Shown here one piece after another: positions 1 through 6,248 of a stretch of DNA of 8,421 nucleotides. Both the position numbers and the translations under genes were made by a program. The stretch lies in assembly GCA_964002385.1 (NCBI GenBank), contig CAXFFS010000054.1, positions 1-8,421 of the forward strand. The letters are read 5' to 3'. Each line of letters begins with the position of its first letter. Within the stretch, counting starts at the first letter, position 1. Origin of the DNA: AEGEAN-183 sp964002385. GTDB taxonomy: Bacteria > Pseudomonadota > Gammaproteobacteria > Magnimaribacterales > Magnimaribacteraceae. The notes under the pieces were generated by a model that did not search any database, was not told the origin of the DNA, and worked only from the letters and a program-made list of their open reading frames with translations.

Positions 1-1014
1 CAATGTGGTGACGCTTACGCATTAGATCCCGTGTCATTAGACACATTAGGTACAGTTGATCTTGAGTCTAAAGGTGCCAGATTGATGTCTGCTCATTGTA
101 TGAATGACGAAGCAACTGGAGACTTACTCTTCTTTGATTACGCAGTGAATCCACCCTATATGACTTATGGGGTAATGAATAAAAATTCTGAATTAGTAAA
201 CTTCACTCCAATAGAATTACCAGGTGCTCGACTACCTCACTCCATGGCCTTCACCCCAAATTATTCCATATTGATGGATTTACCCATGTTTTGGGATCCC
301 TTGCTACTAGAAAAAGATATTCATAAAGTAACTTTTTATCCTGAAATGCAAAGCAGATTCGGGATTTTAAAAAGAATGTCTTCAGGAGAAACCATAAGAT
401 GGTTCGATGCTGACCCCTGTTATATTTATCACATCATAAATTCTTGGGAAGAAGGAGAGGAGGTGATTTTAGATGTTTGCAGGATGTCGACCCCCGTGCC
501 TTCAAAAGAAGTAAGACAAAGACTTTCTGGGCCCTATGGCGCTATGTTAGCGTGGTTAAAGTTAGATGCTTGTTATCACAGGTACCGATTTAATTTAACA
601 ACAGGAGAAACTAAGGAAGAAAGAATAGAAGATCTGTTAAGTGAGTTCCCTGTTATTAATAATAGATATGGCGGTCTTAGTTCTAAGTACAGTTATCACG
701 TTACTTTGGCAGATACTGATGTAATTTTATTTGATGGGATTATAAAGATGGACAGTGCTACAGGGACTAGGCAGCGATACAATTTCCCAGAAGGATGTTA
801 TGGAAGTGAACTGCAGTTTGCCCCCAGGGATAATTCAAAAGCAGAAGACGATGGTTACCTTATTTCATTTGTAACTAATACTGAAAGTGGCAAAGGAGAA
901 ATTCAAATATTTCCTGCTGAGGATTTATCAAAAGGGCCTCTGTGTAGATTAATAGTTCCTCAACAGATTCCCCCAGGATTTCATAGTAGTTTTGTTTTAC
1001 CAGAAAATTTATAA
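1..1014 (+). CDS. Carotenoid oxygenase family protein (carotenoid/lignostilbene cleavage dioxygenase), 5'-truncated by window edge
   Basis: Members of this family are seven-bladed beta-propeller enzymes that use Fe(II) and O2 to cleave a C=C bond in carotenoids, apocarotenoids or stilbenes such as lignostilbene. The reading frame is open from base 1 and begins QCGDAYALDP, which matches the family block before 'TLETLG', so the GTG at 31 is internal and the true start lies upstream. Roughly the first 130-150 residues are probably missing. All four expected iron-binding histidines are present: codons at 94-96 (SAHC), 238-240 (LPHSMAF), 430-432 (YIYHIINSW) and 982-984 (PPGFHSSF). The segment PPYMTYGVMN and the late acidic motif EDDGYL near 844-861 are also typical. 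The C-terminus is complete and ends in TAA. The S9 peptidase gene follows after 8 bp, so the two are probably co-transcribed. The family call is firm. Carotenoid versus stilbene substrate cannot be decided, although the PPYMTYGV style recalls the bacterial lignostilbene dioxygenase-like branch. Confidence 0.93.
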   Translation, partial: QCGDAYALDPVSLDTLGTVDLESKGARLMSAHCMNDEATGDLLFFDYAVNPPYMTYGVMNKNSELVNFTPIELPGARLPHSMAFTPNYSILMDLPMFWDPLLLEKDIHKVTFYPEMQSRFGILKRMSSGETIRWFDADPCYIYHIINSWEEGEEVILDVCRMSTPVPSKEVRQRLSGPYGAMLAWLKLDACYHRYRFNLTTGETKEERIEDLLSEFPVINNRYGGLSSKYSYHVTLADTDVILFDGIIKMDSATGTRQRYNFPEGCYGSELQFAPRDNSKAEDDGYLISFVTNTESGKGEIQIFPAEDLSKGPLCRLIVPQQIPPGFHSSFVLPENL

Positions 1015-1017
1015 GGA
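1013..1017 (+). promoter_or_regulatory. Ribosome binding site of the S9 peptidase gene
   Basis: AAGGA lies 5 bases before the ATG at 1023 and overlaps the TAA stop of the upstream oxygenase gene (1012-1014). This supports the chosen start and suggests translational coupling between the two genes. No promoter is expected in an 8-bp gap. Confidence 0.7.
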
Positions 1018-1022
1018 ACCTT

Positions 1023-2966
1023 ATGGAGAAGAAATTAATTCAATTTTCTTTGCTAACCTTTATTGCTTTTCTTTTTACCGAGATAGCTTTAAGTGATGAT
1101 CAAATACCTACTGAAGTTTTTGGAAGCCCGCCTTTAATAAGCAACGTAAAAATTTCTCCAAGCGGAGAAAAAATTGCTGTATATGCGACTCTTAAAAATG
1201 GGGATTCCGCCATTTTAGTTAGAGATCTTACAAAAAACGAACCCTACAAAAGTATAGCTTCTTCCGATAATAAATCTCTCAAGCTTTTATCCTTCAATTG
1301 GTTCGATGACGAAATAATTCTGGCTAGAGCCTGGTTAGCTCAGGATGTCTACAATACTAAATTAGACTACTATCGACTCCTGAGAGTGAATGTGGACGGC
1401 AGTGGATTTAAGCCTCTTTTTAAGAAAAGACACTTTAAAGACTTACCACTCAGGTGGGAAGAATTTGACCAAACACGAATTATAGATTGGCTTCCTGATG
1501 ACGAAGATAATATTCTAGTTCAGCTCAGAATGTCTAATGCCAGGTCTCCAGATGTCATTAAGCTTAATGTAAAGGAGAACTCAATTAAAACGGTAAAAAA
1601 AGGTGTAGCTGGAGTTGGTTCATGGATGACGGATGAGGATGGAAGGGTAAGAATAGGACAGACTTATGATAGAGATAGGAGTACAGGTTCTATCATTTTT
1701 CAAAGAGAAGGGTCAACAAAATGGCGAACTGTATGGGATTACAGTTCATTTGGTGAGGATGCTATTTCCGTTCTAGGATTTGGAGAGGCTCCTAATAAAG
1801 TTTGGTATGAAGCTTATAAGGACGGAAGGCTAGCAGTATTTTCAGCTGATATAAGTAAACAGAATATTGAACCTGAGTTGGTTTACTCTCACCCCAAAAG
1901 AGACGTAGAAACTTACCTTCGATACAGAAAAGATAAAAAAGATCCCATAGGAATAGGCTTCAGAGATGAAAATTTTCATCATGTCACCTGGGATAAAGAA
2001 GAAGCAGATTTTGAAAAAAGTATATATGCGTTATTTCCTGATAAAGAAGTCTATTTTGGAGGAACCAGTGATGATAGAAATCGATATATTATTTTCGTAG
2101 AGAACAGCAGTACTGCAGGTTCTTTTTATCTGGGAGATAAAAAACTAGGAACACTAGATTTAGTTGCCCACTCTTATCCAGCATTAGCTAATAAAGTACT
2201 TCCAGCTAAGAAAGCACTTTTTTATAAGGCCAGAGACGGTCTAGACATTGAAGCTTTTTTAACTTTGCCTGAAGGCAAGAATAAGAAATTGCCTACCATT
2301 ATTTTCCCTCATGGAGGACCTATTGCGGCAGATGGCGAGAAAGGGTTTGATTATTGGACCTCCTTTTTTGCCAATAGGGGCTACGCTGTGGTTCAGATGA
2401 ATTTTCGAGGTTCAACTGGGTATGGTTTAAATTTTCTGAAAGCTGGACTTGGACAATGGGGCGGACAAATGCAAGAAGACGTGGAAGATGCAACTTACTG
2501 GGCAATTAAAGAAGGAATTGCAGACCCTGACAGAATATGTATTGTCGGAGGAAGCTATGGCGGTTATGCAGCTTTAATGGGTGCCGCAACTTCTGATCTA
2601 TTCCAATGCTCTGTCAGCTTTGCTGGAGTAAGTGACCTACTTTATTTATATGATGGAACTAGAAGATTTGGTCAAGAGACTATAAGAGCAATGCTAGGTG
2701 ATAAAAGTAGATCAGAACTAAGAGAAATTTCACCAGTTTACTTAGCAGATAAAATTAAAATTCCTGTATTACTGGTGCAAGGTGATGATGATTCACGTGT
2801 GCTTCTTAAGCACGGCGAGGCAATGAGAGATGCCATGGAAGAAGCAGGTGTTGACTACATATATATTCAACAAGAAGACAGCGATCACTTTTTAACTTTA
2901 AAAAAGAACAGGTTGCAGTTTTTTGAAGAAACTGAAAAATTTCTTCAAAAACATATTGGAAATTAA
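1023..2966 (+). CDS. Exported S9 family (prolyl oligopeptidase / acylaminoacyl-peptidase-like) serine peptidase
   Basis: This serine peptidase probably cleaves short peptides in the periplasm or outside the cell. A signal peptide is visible: basic start MEKK, hydrophobic stretch to about residue 21, and a likely signal peptidase I site after ALS (residue 24, before DDQ). Residues of about 30-390 form the irregular beta-propeller domain usual in S9, including PSGEKIAVYA-type repeats. Residues of about 395-647 form the alpha/beta hydrolase domain. Within it are the oxyanion-hole motif HGGP (His430), the nucleophile motif GGSYGGY (Ser511), the acid in GDDDSRV (Asp590) and the catalytic histidine in DSDHF (His622), so the triad is complete. 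The length of 647 aa is typical for S9C/DPP-like enzymes. The ATG at 1023 has a good ribosome binding site. The stop codon overlaps the stop of the convergent DUF3445 gene. Exact subfamily and peptide preference are not determinable here. Confidence 0.96.
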   Translation: MEKKLIQFSLLTFIAFLFTEIALSDDQIPTEVFGSPPLISNVKISPSGEKIAVYATLKNGDSAILVRDLTKNEPYKSIASSDNKSLKLLSFNWFDDEIILARAWLAQDVYNTKLDYYRLLRVNVDGSGFKPLFKKRHFKDLPLRWEEFDQTRIIDWLPDDEDNILVQLRMSNARSPDVIKLNVKENSIKTVKKGVAGVGSWMTDEDGRVRIGQTYDRDRSTGSIIFQREGSTKWRTVWDYSSFGEDAISVLGFGEAPNKVWYEAYKDGRLAVFSADISKQNIEPELVYSHPKRDVETYLRYRKDKKDPIGIGFRDENFHHVTWDKEEADFEKSIYALFPDKEVYFGGTSDDRNRYIIFVENSSTAGSFYLGDKKLGTLDLVAHSYPALANKVLPAKKALFYKARDGLDIEAFLTLPEGKNKKLPTIIFPHGGPIAADGEKGFDYWTSFFANRGYAVVQMNFRGSTGYGLNFLKAGLGQWGGQMQEDVEDATYWAIKEGIADPDRICIVGGSYGGYAALMGAATSDLFQCSVSFAGVSDLLYLYDGTRRFGQETIRAMLGDKSRSELREISPVYLADKIKIPVLLVQGDDDSRVLLKHGEAMRDAMEEAGVDYIYIQQEDSDHFLTLKKNRLQFFEETEKFLQKHIGN

Positions 2967-2984
2967 TCTAAATTTTTAATTTCC
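2958..2984. terminator. Perfect 9-bp inverted repeat over convergent stops, candidate bidirectional terminator
   Basis: GGAAATTAA (2958-2966) is matched exactly by TTAATTTCC (2976-2984) across a 9-base loop. The left arm contains the overlapping TAA stop codons of the S9 gene and the convergent DUF3445 gene. On the plus strand the hairpin is followed by only three T. On the minus strand it is followed by AATATGTTTTTG, a T-rich run placed slightly late. The stem has only two G-C pairs, so it is weak. Its position at the meeting point of two transcription units, with no other spacer, favours a shared terminator. This is an inference and no folding energy was calculated. Confidence 0.45.
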
Positions 2985-3817
2985 TTTGCTAACCAGCCCC
3001 TTAAAGGCATTTCAATTTGATCTATAGATTTATATCTTTTCATGTCTGTGGTTAAATTTTCAAGTGCCTGATTAAAATCAGTTAATAGAGATAGATCTTT
3101 CTTTATTGATAAGAGTGGATTTACATGAACCCTAATAGTGAAAACAATTGCTCCTGTTTCAGGAAGCCTTCTAATTGTTTGTCTTTCAACTCTTATAAAA
3201 AGCCTGTCACCAGCGTTATCTTCAGTTATAGTCTTGCTTCTCTCAATTCGTGATTTACTTCTAGCTGGCTGAAAAAGTTTAGAATCTTCGTAGACAGACC
3301 AGTTAAACCTTTGAAATATCCTCTCCATAGGCAAGTTGTTAAATAAGTTGTTGACCCTTGAACCAATTTTTTTTTCATAAGTAGGGACATGAACATGAAG
3401 TCCAATTAAAGAACTTTTAAACTTTTCTTGTAGAGACCAATTTGAAGGTGCGCATAAGGAAGCAGCGCCAAGAAAATATTCTTCTCCCCTTGGAAGCATC
3501 AATACTAAGTCTTCTTGAACCATTAAAGAGGCACTCTTTAAGGGCAAGGACTCAGCAACCGAAGTAATTTTGTGATCTGGATGATATTGTTCTAGATGAG
3601 ACTTTAGTACACTTAATAATTCAACTTGAGATTCAAAAGATTCTTTTACTTCTTGGTGTATATCATTGAAATGAGAATTATAAAGTTCCTTTTTAAGCTC
3701 TATTTCAGAATTGAAAAGATCATCTATTTCTAACCAATCAGATTCTTTGATTGGTTCTAAACCAACTTTTACACCCCCCTCACCATTTTTGTACGGAGTG
3801 TGAATAGGTAATCTCAA
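2963..3817 (-). CDS. DUF3445 family protein, haem-dependent oxidative N-demethylase alpha-subunit-like
   Basis: The 284-aa sequence matches the DUF3445 pattern along its length. Matching blocks are GLEPIKESDWLEIDDLF (19-35), VQEDLVLM (100-107), SLCAPSNWSLQEKF (120-133), LHVHVPTYEKKI (140-151), FNWSVYED (171-178), RLFIRVERQTIRRLP (205-219), FTIRVHVNPL (226-235) and MKRYKSI (259-265). The characterised member is the haem-binding PAS-fold alpha subunit of an oxidative N-demethylase acting on dimethylamine, which receives electrons from partner subunits. No ferredoxin/flavin reductase or tetrahydrofolate-binding partner gene is in this window, so the substrate here is unknown. His141 aligns with the conserved histidine of the IHxPVP block. 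The start is a TTG overlapping the TGA of the M3 peptidase gene (TTGA, 3814-3817). No in-frame ATG exists before residue 99, so TTG is the best start. No signal peptide is seen, so the protein is probably cytoplasmic, unlike its lipoprotein neighbour. No cysteine-rich or flavin domain is fused to it. Confidence 0.87.
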   Translation of the reverse strand: MRLPIHTPYKNGEGGVKVGLEPIKESDWLEIDDLFNSEIELKKELYNSHFNDIHQEVKESFESQVELLSVLKSHLEQYHPDHKITSVAESLPLKSASLMVQEDLVLMLPRGEEYFLGAASLCAPSNWSLQEKFKSSLIGLHVHVPTYEKKIGSRVNNLFNNLPMERIFQRFNWSVYEDSKLFQPARSKSRIERSKTITEDNAGDRLFIRVERQTIRRLPETGAIVFTIRVHVNPLLSIKKDLSLLTDFNQALENLTTDMKRYKSIDQIEMPLRGWLAKEIKNLD

Positions 3818-5919
3818 AACTCGTCTAAACCTCTTTTTTCCAAGAGAGGTTCAATTTTAGGCTCAGAGCCTCTATATCTAACATATTGAGTCATTAAGTC
3901 ATCAGTATTACCGGCGGAATACACATATTTTTTTAGTTTATCTGCAGTTTCTTTATCGAAGATTCCTTTTTGTTTAAAGGGTTCAAAAGCATCAGCCTCT
4001 AGCACTTCAGTCCAAAGATAACTGTAGTAACCCATTGAATAGCCTCCGGCAAAGATATGAGCAAAGTAAGTGCTTCTATATCTACTAGTTATTTCTGGAA
4101 TAAGGCCCAGTTCATCTAGAGTTTTCTTTTCAAAGACATTGGCATCCTCTACTTGATCATCAAGTGTGTGCCAAGCCATGTCTAAATAAGAAGCAGCAAC
4201 GTATTCTGTTGTAGCAAAGCCTTGATTAAATTTAGAAGCCTTAGAAATTTTTTCCAGAAGTTCAAGAGGTATAGGTTCATTAGTTTCGTGATGCTTTGCA
4301 TACTCAGCTATCACTTCTGGTTCTCTGGCCCAGTTCTCCATCATTTGAGAAGGAAATTCCACATAGTCTCTGGTTACTCTGGTTCCAGACAAACTTGGAT
4401 AAGTTGCATCTGATAATAAGCCATGAAGAGCATGTCCAAATTCATGGAAGAGGGTAGTTACTTGTTCAAAAGACAAGAGGGAAAATCCATCTTCATTGGG
4501 TGGAGGAAAGTTACAAGTATTCATCACCAGAGGTATCTTCACACCATCAAACTTACTTTGAGTCCCGAAAGTATTCATCCAAGCTCCACCACCCTTATTA
4601 GATCTAATCGTATAATCCGTATAAAAGATGCCTATAACATTGCTATCCAAATCTTTTACTTCAAAGGTTCTGATGTTGTCTCGATACTTTGGTAAATCAA
4701 ATCTTTCATGGAAAGTTATATCAAATAACTTAGTGGCAACGTCAAACGCACCTTGGAGTACTTTGGTTTCACTAAAGTAGGGTTTAATTTCTTCTTCAGA
4801 AAAATCGTATTTTAACTGCCTTATTTTTTCTGAATAATGCCACCAATCCCAAGCTGCCAATTTAAAATTTCCTCCTTCTTGTTGAATTAATTCCTGCATT
4901 TCTTCAGCTTCAATTTTTGCTCTTGCCAAGCCGGGCTTCCAGACTTGATCCAATAAGTCCTTTACTCGACCGGTATTTTTGGCCATGGTGTCTTCAAGCA
5001 CAAAATCAGCATGAGTTTTATAGCCTAATATATTTGATCTTTGTAGACGTAGATCTGCCATTTTGATGGCGAGATCTTTATTATCCTTTTCATTGTCGTT
5101 ATCTCCTCTTTTGATATAAGAGTTATACAGTTTTTCTCGAAGATCTCTTTGCGTAGAGTAGGTCAAAAAAGGATACATGCTTACCCGTGTTGGTTTGAAC
5201 ATCCATTTACCTGTATGGCCATTTTCTTCTGCTAGATTTGCTGCTTGGTCTCTGAAATCTTCTGGCAAGCCATCCAGTTGCTTTTCATCTTCAACAATTA
5301 AACTGAAACCTTCATTCGTTTCTTTTAATAGGTTTTGATCAAACTGAACTGATAGAGAGGATAATTCTTGGTTAATTTGAGTTAGTTTTTCCATAGAGGG
5401 TTCATCAAGCTGTACTCCGGATCTAATGAAACCTTTATGGGTCTCTTCAACCAGCCTCTTCTGCTCTGTGTTCAGCCTTAATTCATTTCTTTGTTCAAAT
5501 ACTTCATGGACTCTATTGAAAAGTTTTTTATTGAGCGAAATGGCATCACTATGAGCAGATAATTTAGGAGATATTTCAGCCGCGATAGCATCCATCTCAT
5601 CATTGGTATTAGAGCTCAACAAATTAAAAAAGACATCCGCTACCTTATTCAAGGTTTTTCCAGTCCTTTCAAGTTCCACAATGGTGTTTTCAAAAGTAGG
5701 AGAATTGGGGTTGCCTGTGATGACATCTATTTCGTCAAGTTGCTCTTCCATACCTTGATTGAATGCCGGCATGTAATGGGCTTCTTTTATCTTTTCAAAA
5801 GGAGGGATTTGATAAGGAGTGTCATAATCTTCAAAAAATGGGTTCATTGAGTCCTCCGGTGTGTTTGAGCAACTAAAACCAAAAAGGGTAAGTAAAATAA
5901 GTGTGCTTAATTTTTTCAT
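3814..5919 (-). CDS. M3 family zinc metallopeptidase (peptidyl-dipeptidase Dcp-like), probable lipoprotein
   Basis: Enzymes of this family use zinc to remove C-terminal dipeptides (Dcp) or to cut short oligopeptides. The zinc-site motif HEFGHALHG is at residues 492-500, giving His492, Glu493 and His496. The third ligand is Glu521 in VEFPSQ, 25 residues after His496, the spacing known for E. coli Dcp. The conserved block HIFAGGYSMGYYSYLW (621-636) supplies the substrate-binding tyrosines. The length of 701 aa is close to the usual ~680 plus an export signal. The N-terminus MKKLSTLILLTLFGFSCSN looks like a lipoprotein signal with Cys17. However, the residues before it (F-G-F-S) fit the lipobox imperfectly, so anchoring is inferred. 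The ATG at 5919 has no visible Shine-Dalgarno, and a 15-bp palindrome sits 8-22 bp upstream of it. The stop overlaps the TTG of the DUF3445 gene, so the pair is a coupled operon. Confidence 0.96.
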   Translation of the reverse strand: MKKLSTLILLTLFGFSCSNTPEDSMNPFFEDYDTPYQIPPFEKIKEAHYMPAFNQGMEEQLDEIDVITGNPNSPTFENTIVELERTGKTLNKVADVFFNLLSSNTNDEMDAIAAEISPKLSAHSDAISLNKKLFNRVHEVFEQRNELRLNTEQKRLVEETHKGFIRSGVQLDEPSMEKLTQINQELSSLSVQFDQNLLKETNEGFSLIVEDEKQLDGLPEDFRDQAANLAEENGHTGKWMFKPTRVSMYPFLTYSTQRDLREKLYNSYIKRGDNDNEKDNKDLAIKMADLRLQRSNILGYKTHADFVLEDTMAKNTGRVKDLLDQVWKPGLARAKIEAEEMQELIQQEGGNFKLAAWDWWHYSEKIRQLKYDFSEEEIKPYFSETKVLQGAFDVATKLFDITFHERFDLPKYRDNIRTFEVKDLDSNVIGIFYTDYTIRSNKGGGAWMNTFGTQSKFDGVKIPLVMNTCNFPPPNEDGFSLLSFEQVTTLFHEFGHALHGLLSDATYPSLSGTRVTRDYVEFPSQMMENWAREPEVIAEYAKHHETNEPIPLELLEKISKASKFNQGFATTEYVAASYLDMAWHTLDDQVEDANVFEKKTLDELGLIPEITSRYRSTYFAHIFAGGYSMGYYSYLWTEVLEADAFEPFKQKGIFDKETADKLKKYVYSAGNTDDLMTQYVRYRGSEPKIEPLLEKRGLDEF

Positions 5920-5926
5920 ATGCTAT

Positions 5927-5941
5927 TAAATACTGTATTTA
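5927..5941. repeat. Perfect 15-bp palindrome in divergent intergenic region, candidate operator
   Basis: TAAATAC-T-GTATTTA reads identically on both strands around a single central base. It lies in the 59-bp gap between the divergent M3 peptidase and small membrane protein genes, 8-22 bp upstream of the peptidase ATG. Dyad symmetry of this size is typical of a dimeric repressor site. The hexamer TACTGT inside it (5931-5936) recurs at 5965-5970. A chance AT-rich palindrome or a feature of the peptidase -10 region cannot be excluded. Confidence 0.35.
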
Positions 5942-5967
5942 GATTTTGCAGATAAGTCTACAAGTAC

Positions 5968-5976
5968 TGTTATAAG
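5968..5976 (+). promoter_or_regulatory. Candidate extended -10 element (TGTTATAAG)
   Basis: TG-T-TATAAG matches the extended -10 consensus TGnTATAAT at all but the last base, with no convincing -35 (TTGCAG at 5946-5951, 19-bp spacer, is poor). The difficulty is position: transcription would begin near 5983, just after the GTG assigned as the start of the membrane protein gene at 5979. Either this is not the promoter, or the transcript serves mainly the downstream ferritin-like gene. Weak call. Confidence 0.22.
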
Positions 5977-5978
5977 AC

Positions 5979-6248
5979 GTGAAAACATTTTTTTTAAAAA
6001 TTAGAAAGGCTACTGGTTGGTCTCTTATTGCTTTGTCTATTCTGTTAATGATCTTAGGGGCTTTAGTTTTAATTCCCTCTTTTGGTGATATTTTCGGTAT
6101 AACCAGAAATGTTGCTATAGCTGCCGGATTATATGCAGTAAGTATTCCACCTTGGTATTTAGGTTTGTTATTATTAGGTCCAGAAATTATCGCAAAGACA
6201 AAAGAATTATATAATGTAACTAAAAGAAAGATTTGGAGACAAAAATGA
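5979..6248 (+). CDS. Small two-helix membrane protein of unknown function
   Basis: The 89-aa product has a basic N-terminus (MKTFFLKIRKATGW), two hydrophobic segments at about residues 14-34 and 43-68 separated by PSFGDIFGITRN, and a basic C-terminal tail (AKTKELYNVTKRKIWRQK). This predicts a hairpin inner-membrane protein with both ends probably cytoplasmic by the positive-inside rule. I do not recognise the family with confidence. The general pattern recalls short 'transporter suffix domain' proteins, but this is only a resemblance. The GTG at 5979 follows an in-frame TAA by one codon. No ATG or other plausible start occurs before the first helix, so GTG is the likely start, though the ribosome binding site is weak. 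Its TGA overlaps the next gene's ATG (ATGA, 6245-6248), which argues strongly that the frame is real and translated together with the ferritin-like gene. Confidence 0.72.
   Translation: MKTFFLKIRKATGWSLIALSILLMILGALVLIPSFGDIFGITRNVAIAAGLYAVSIPPWYLGLLLLGPEIIAKTKELYNVTKRKIWRQK
6235..6239 (+). promoter_or_regulatory. Ribosome binding site deciding the ferritin-like gene start
   Basis: GGAGA sits 5 bases before the ATG at 6245, inside the end of the membrane protein gene. It favours the ATG at 6245 over the in-frame TTG at 6233, which has no such site and would itself overlap the GGAGA. Confidence 0.7.

Noticed and set aside
31..33. GTG as the start of the carotenoid oxygenase
   Set aside because: The frame is open to base 1 and the upstream residues (QCGDAYALDP) match the family, so the gene is cut by the window edge.
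2320..2505. 61-codon minus-strand open frame
   Set aside because: It is antisense to the hydrolase domain of the S9 peptidase and has no supporting signal.
4222..4695. Two plus-strand open frames of 63 and 90 codons
   Set aside because: They are opposite the catalytic domain of the M3 peptidase, including the HEFGH region, and have no recognisable features.
5931..5976. Possible LexA (SOS) box based on the CTGT half-sites
   Set aside because: Neither CTGT is followed by ACAG at the required 8-base spacing, so the canonical box is absent.
6233..6244. TTG at 6233 as the start of the ferritin-like gene
   Set aside because: The ATG at 6245 has a GGAGA site 5 bases upstream and forms an ATGA overlap with the preceding gene. 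The TTG has neither and overlaps that site.
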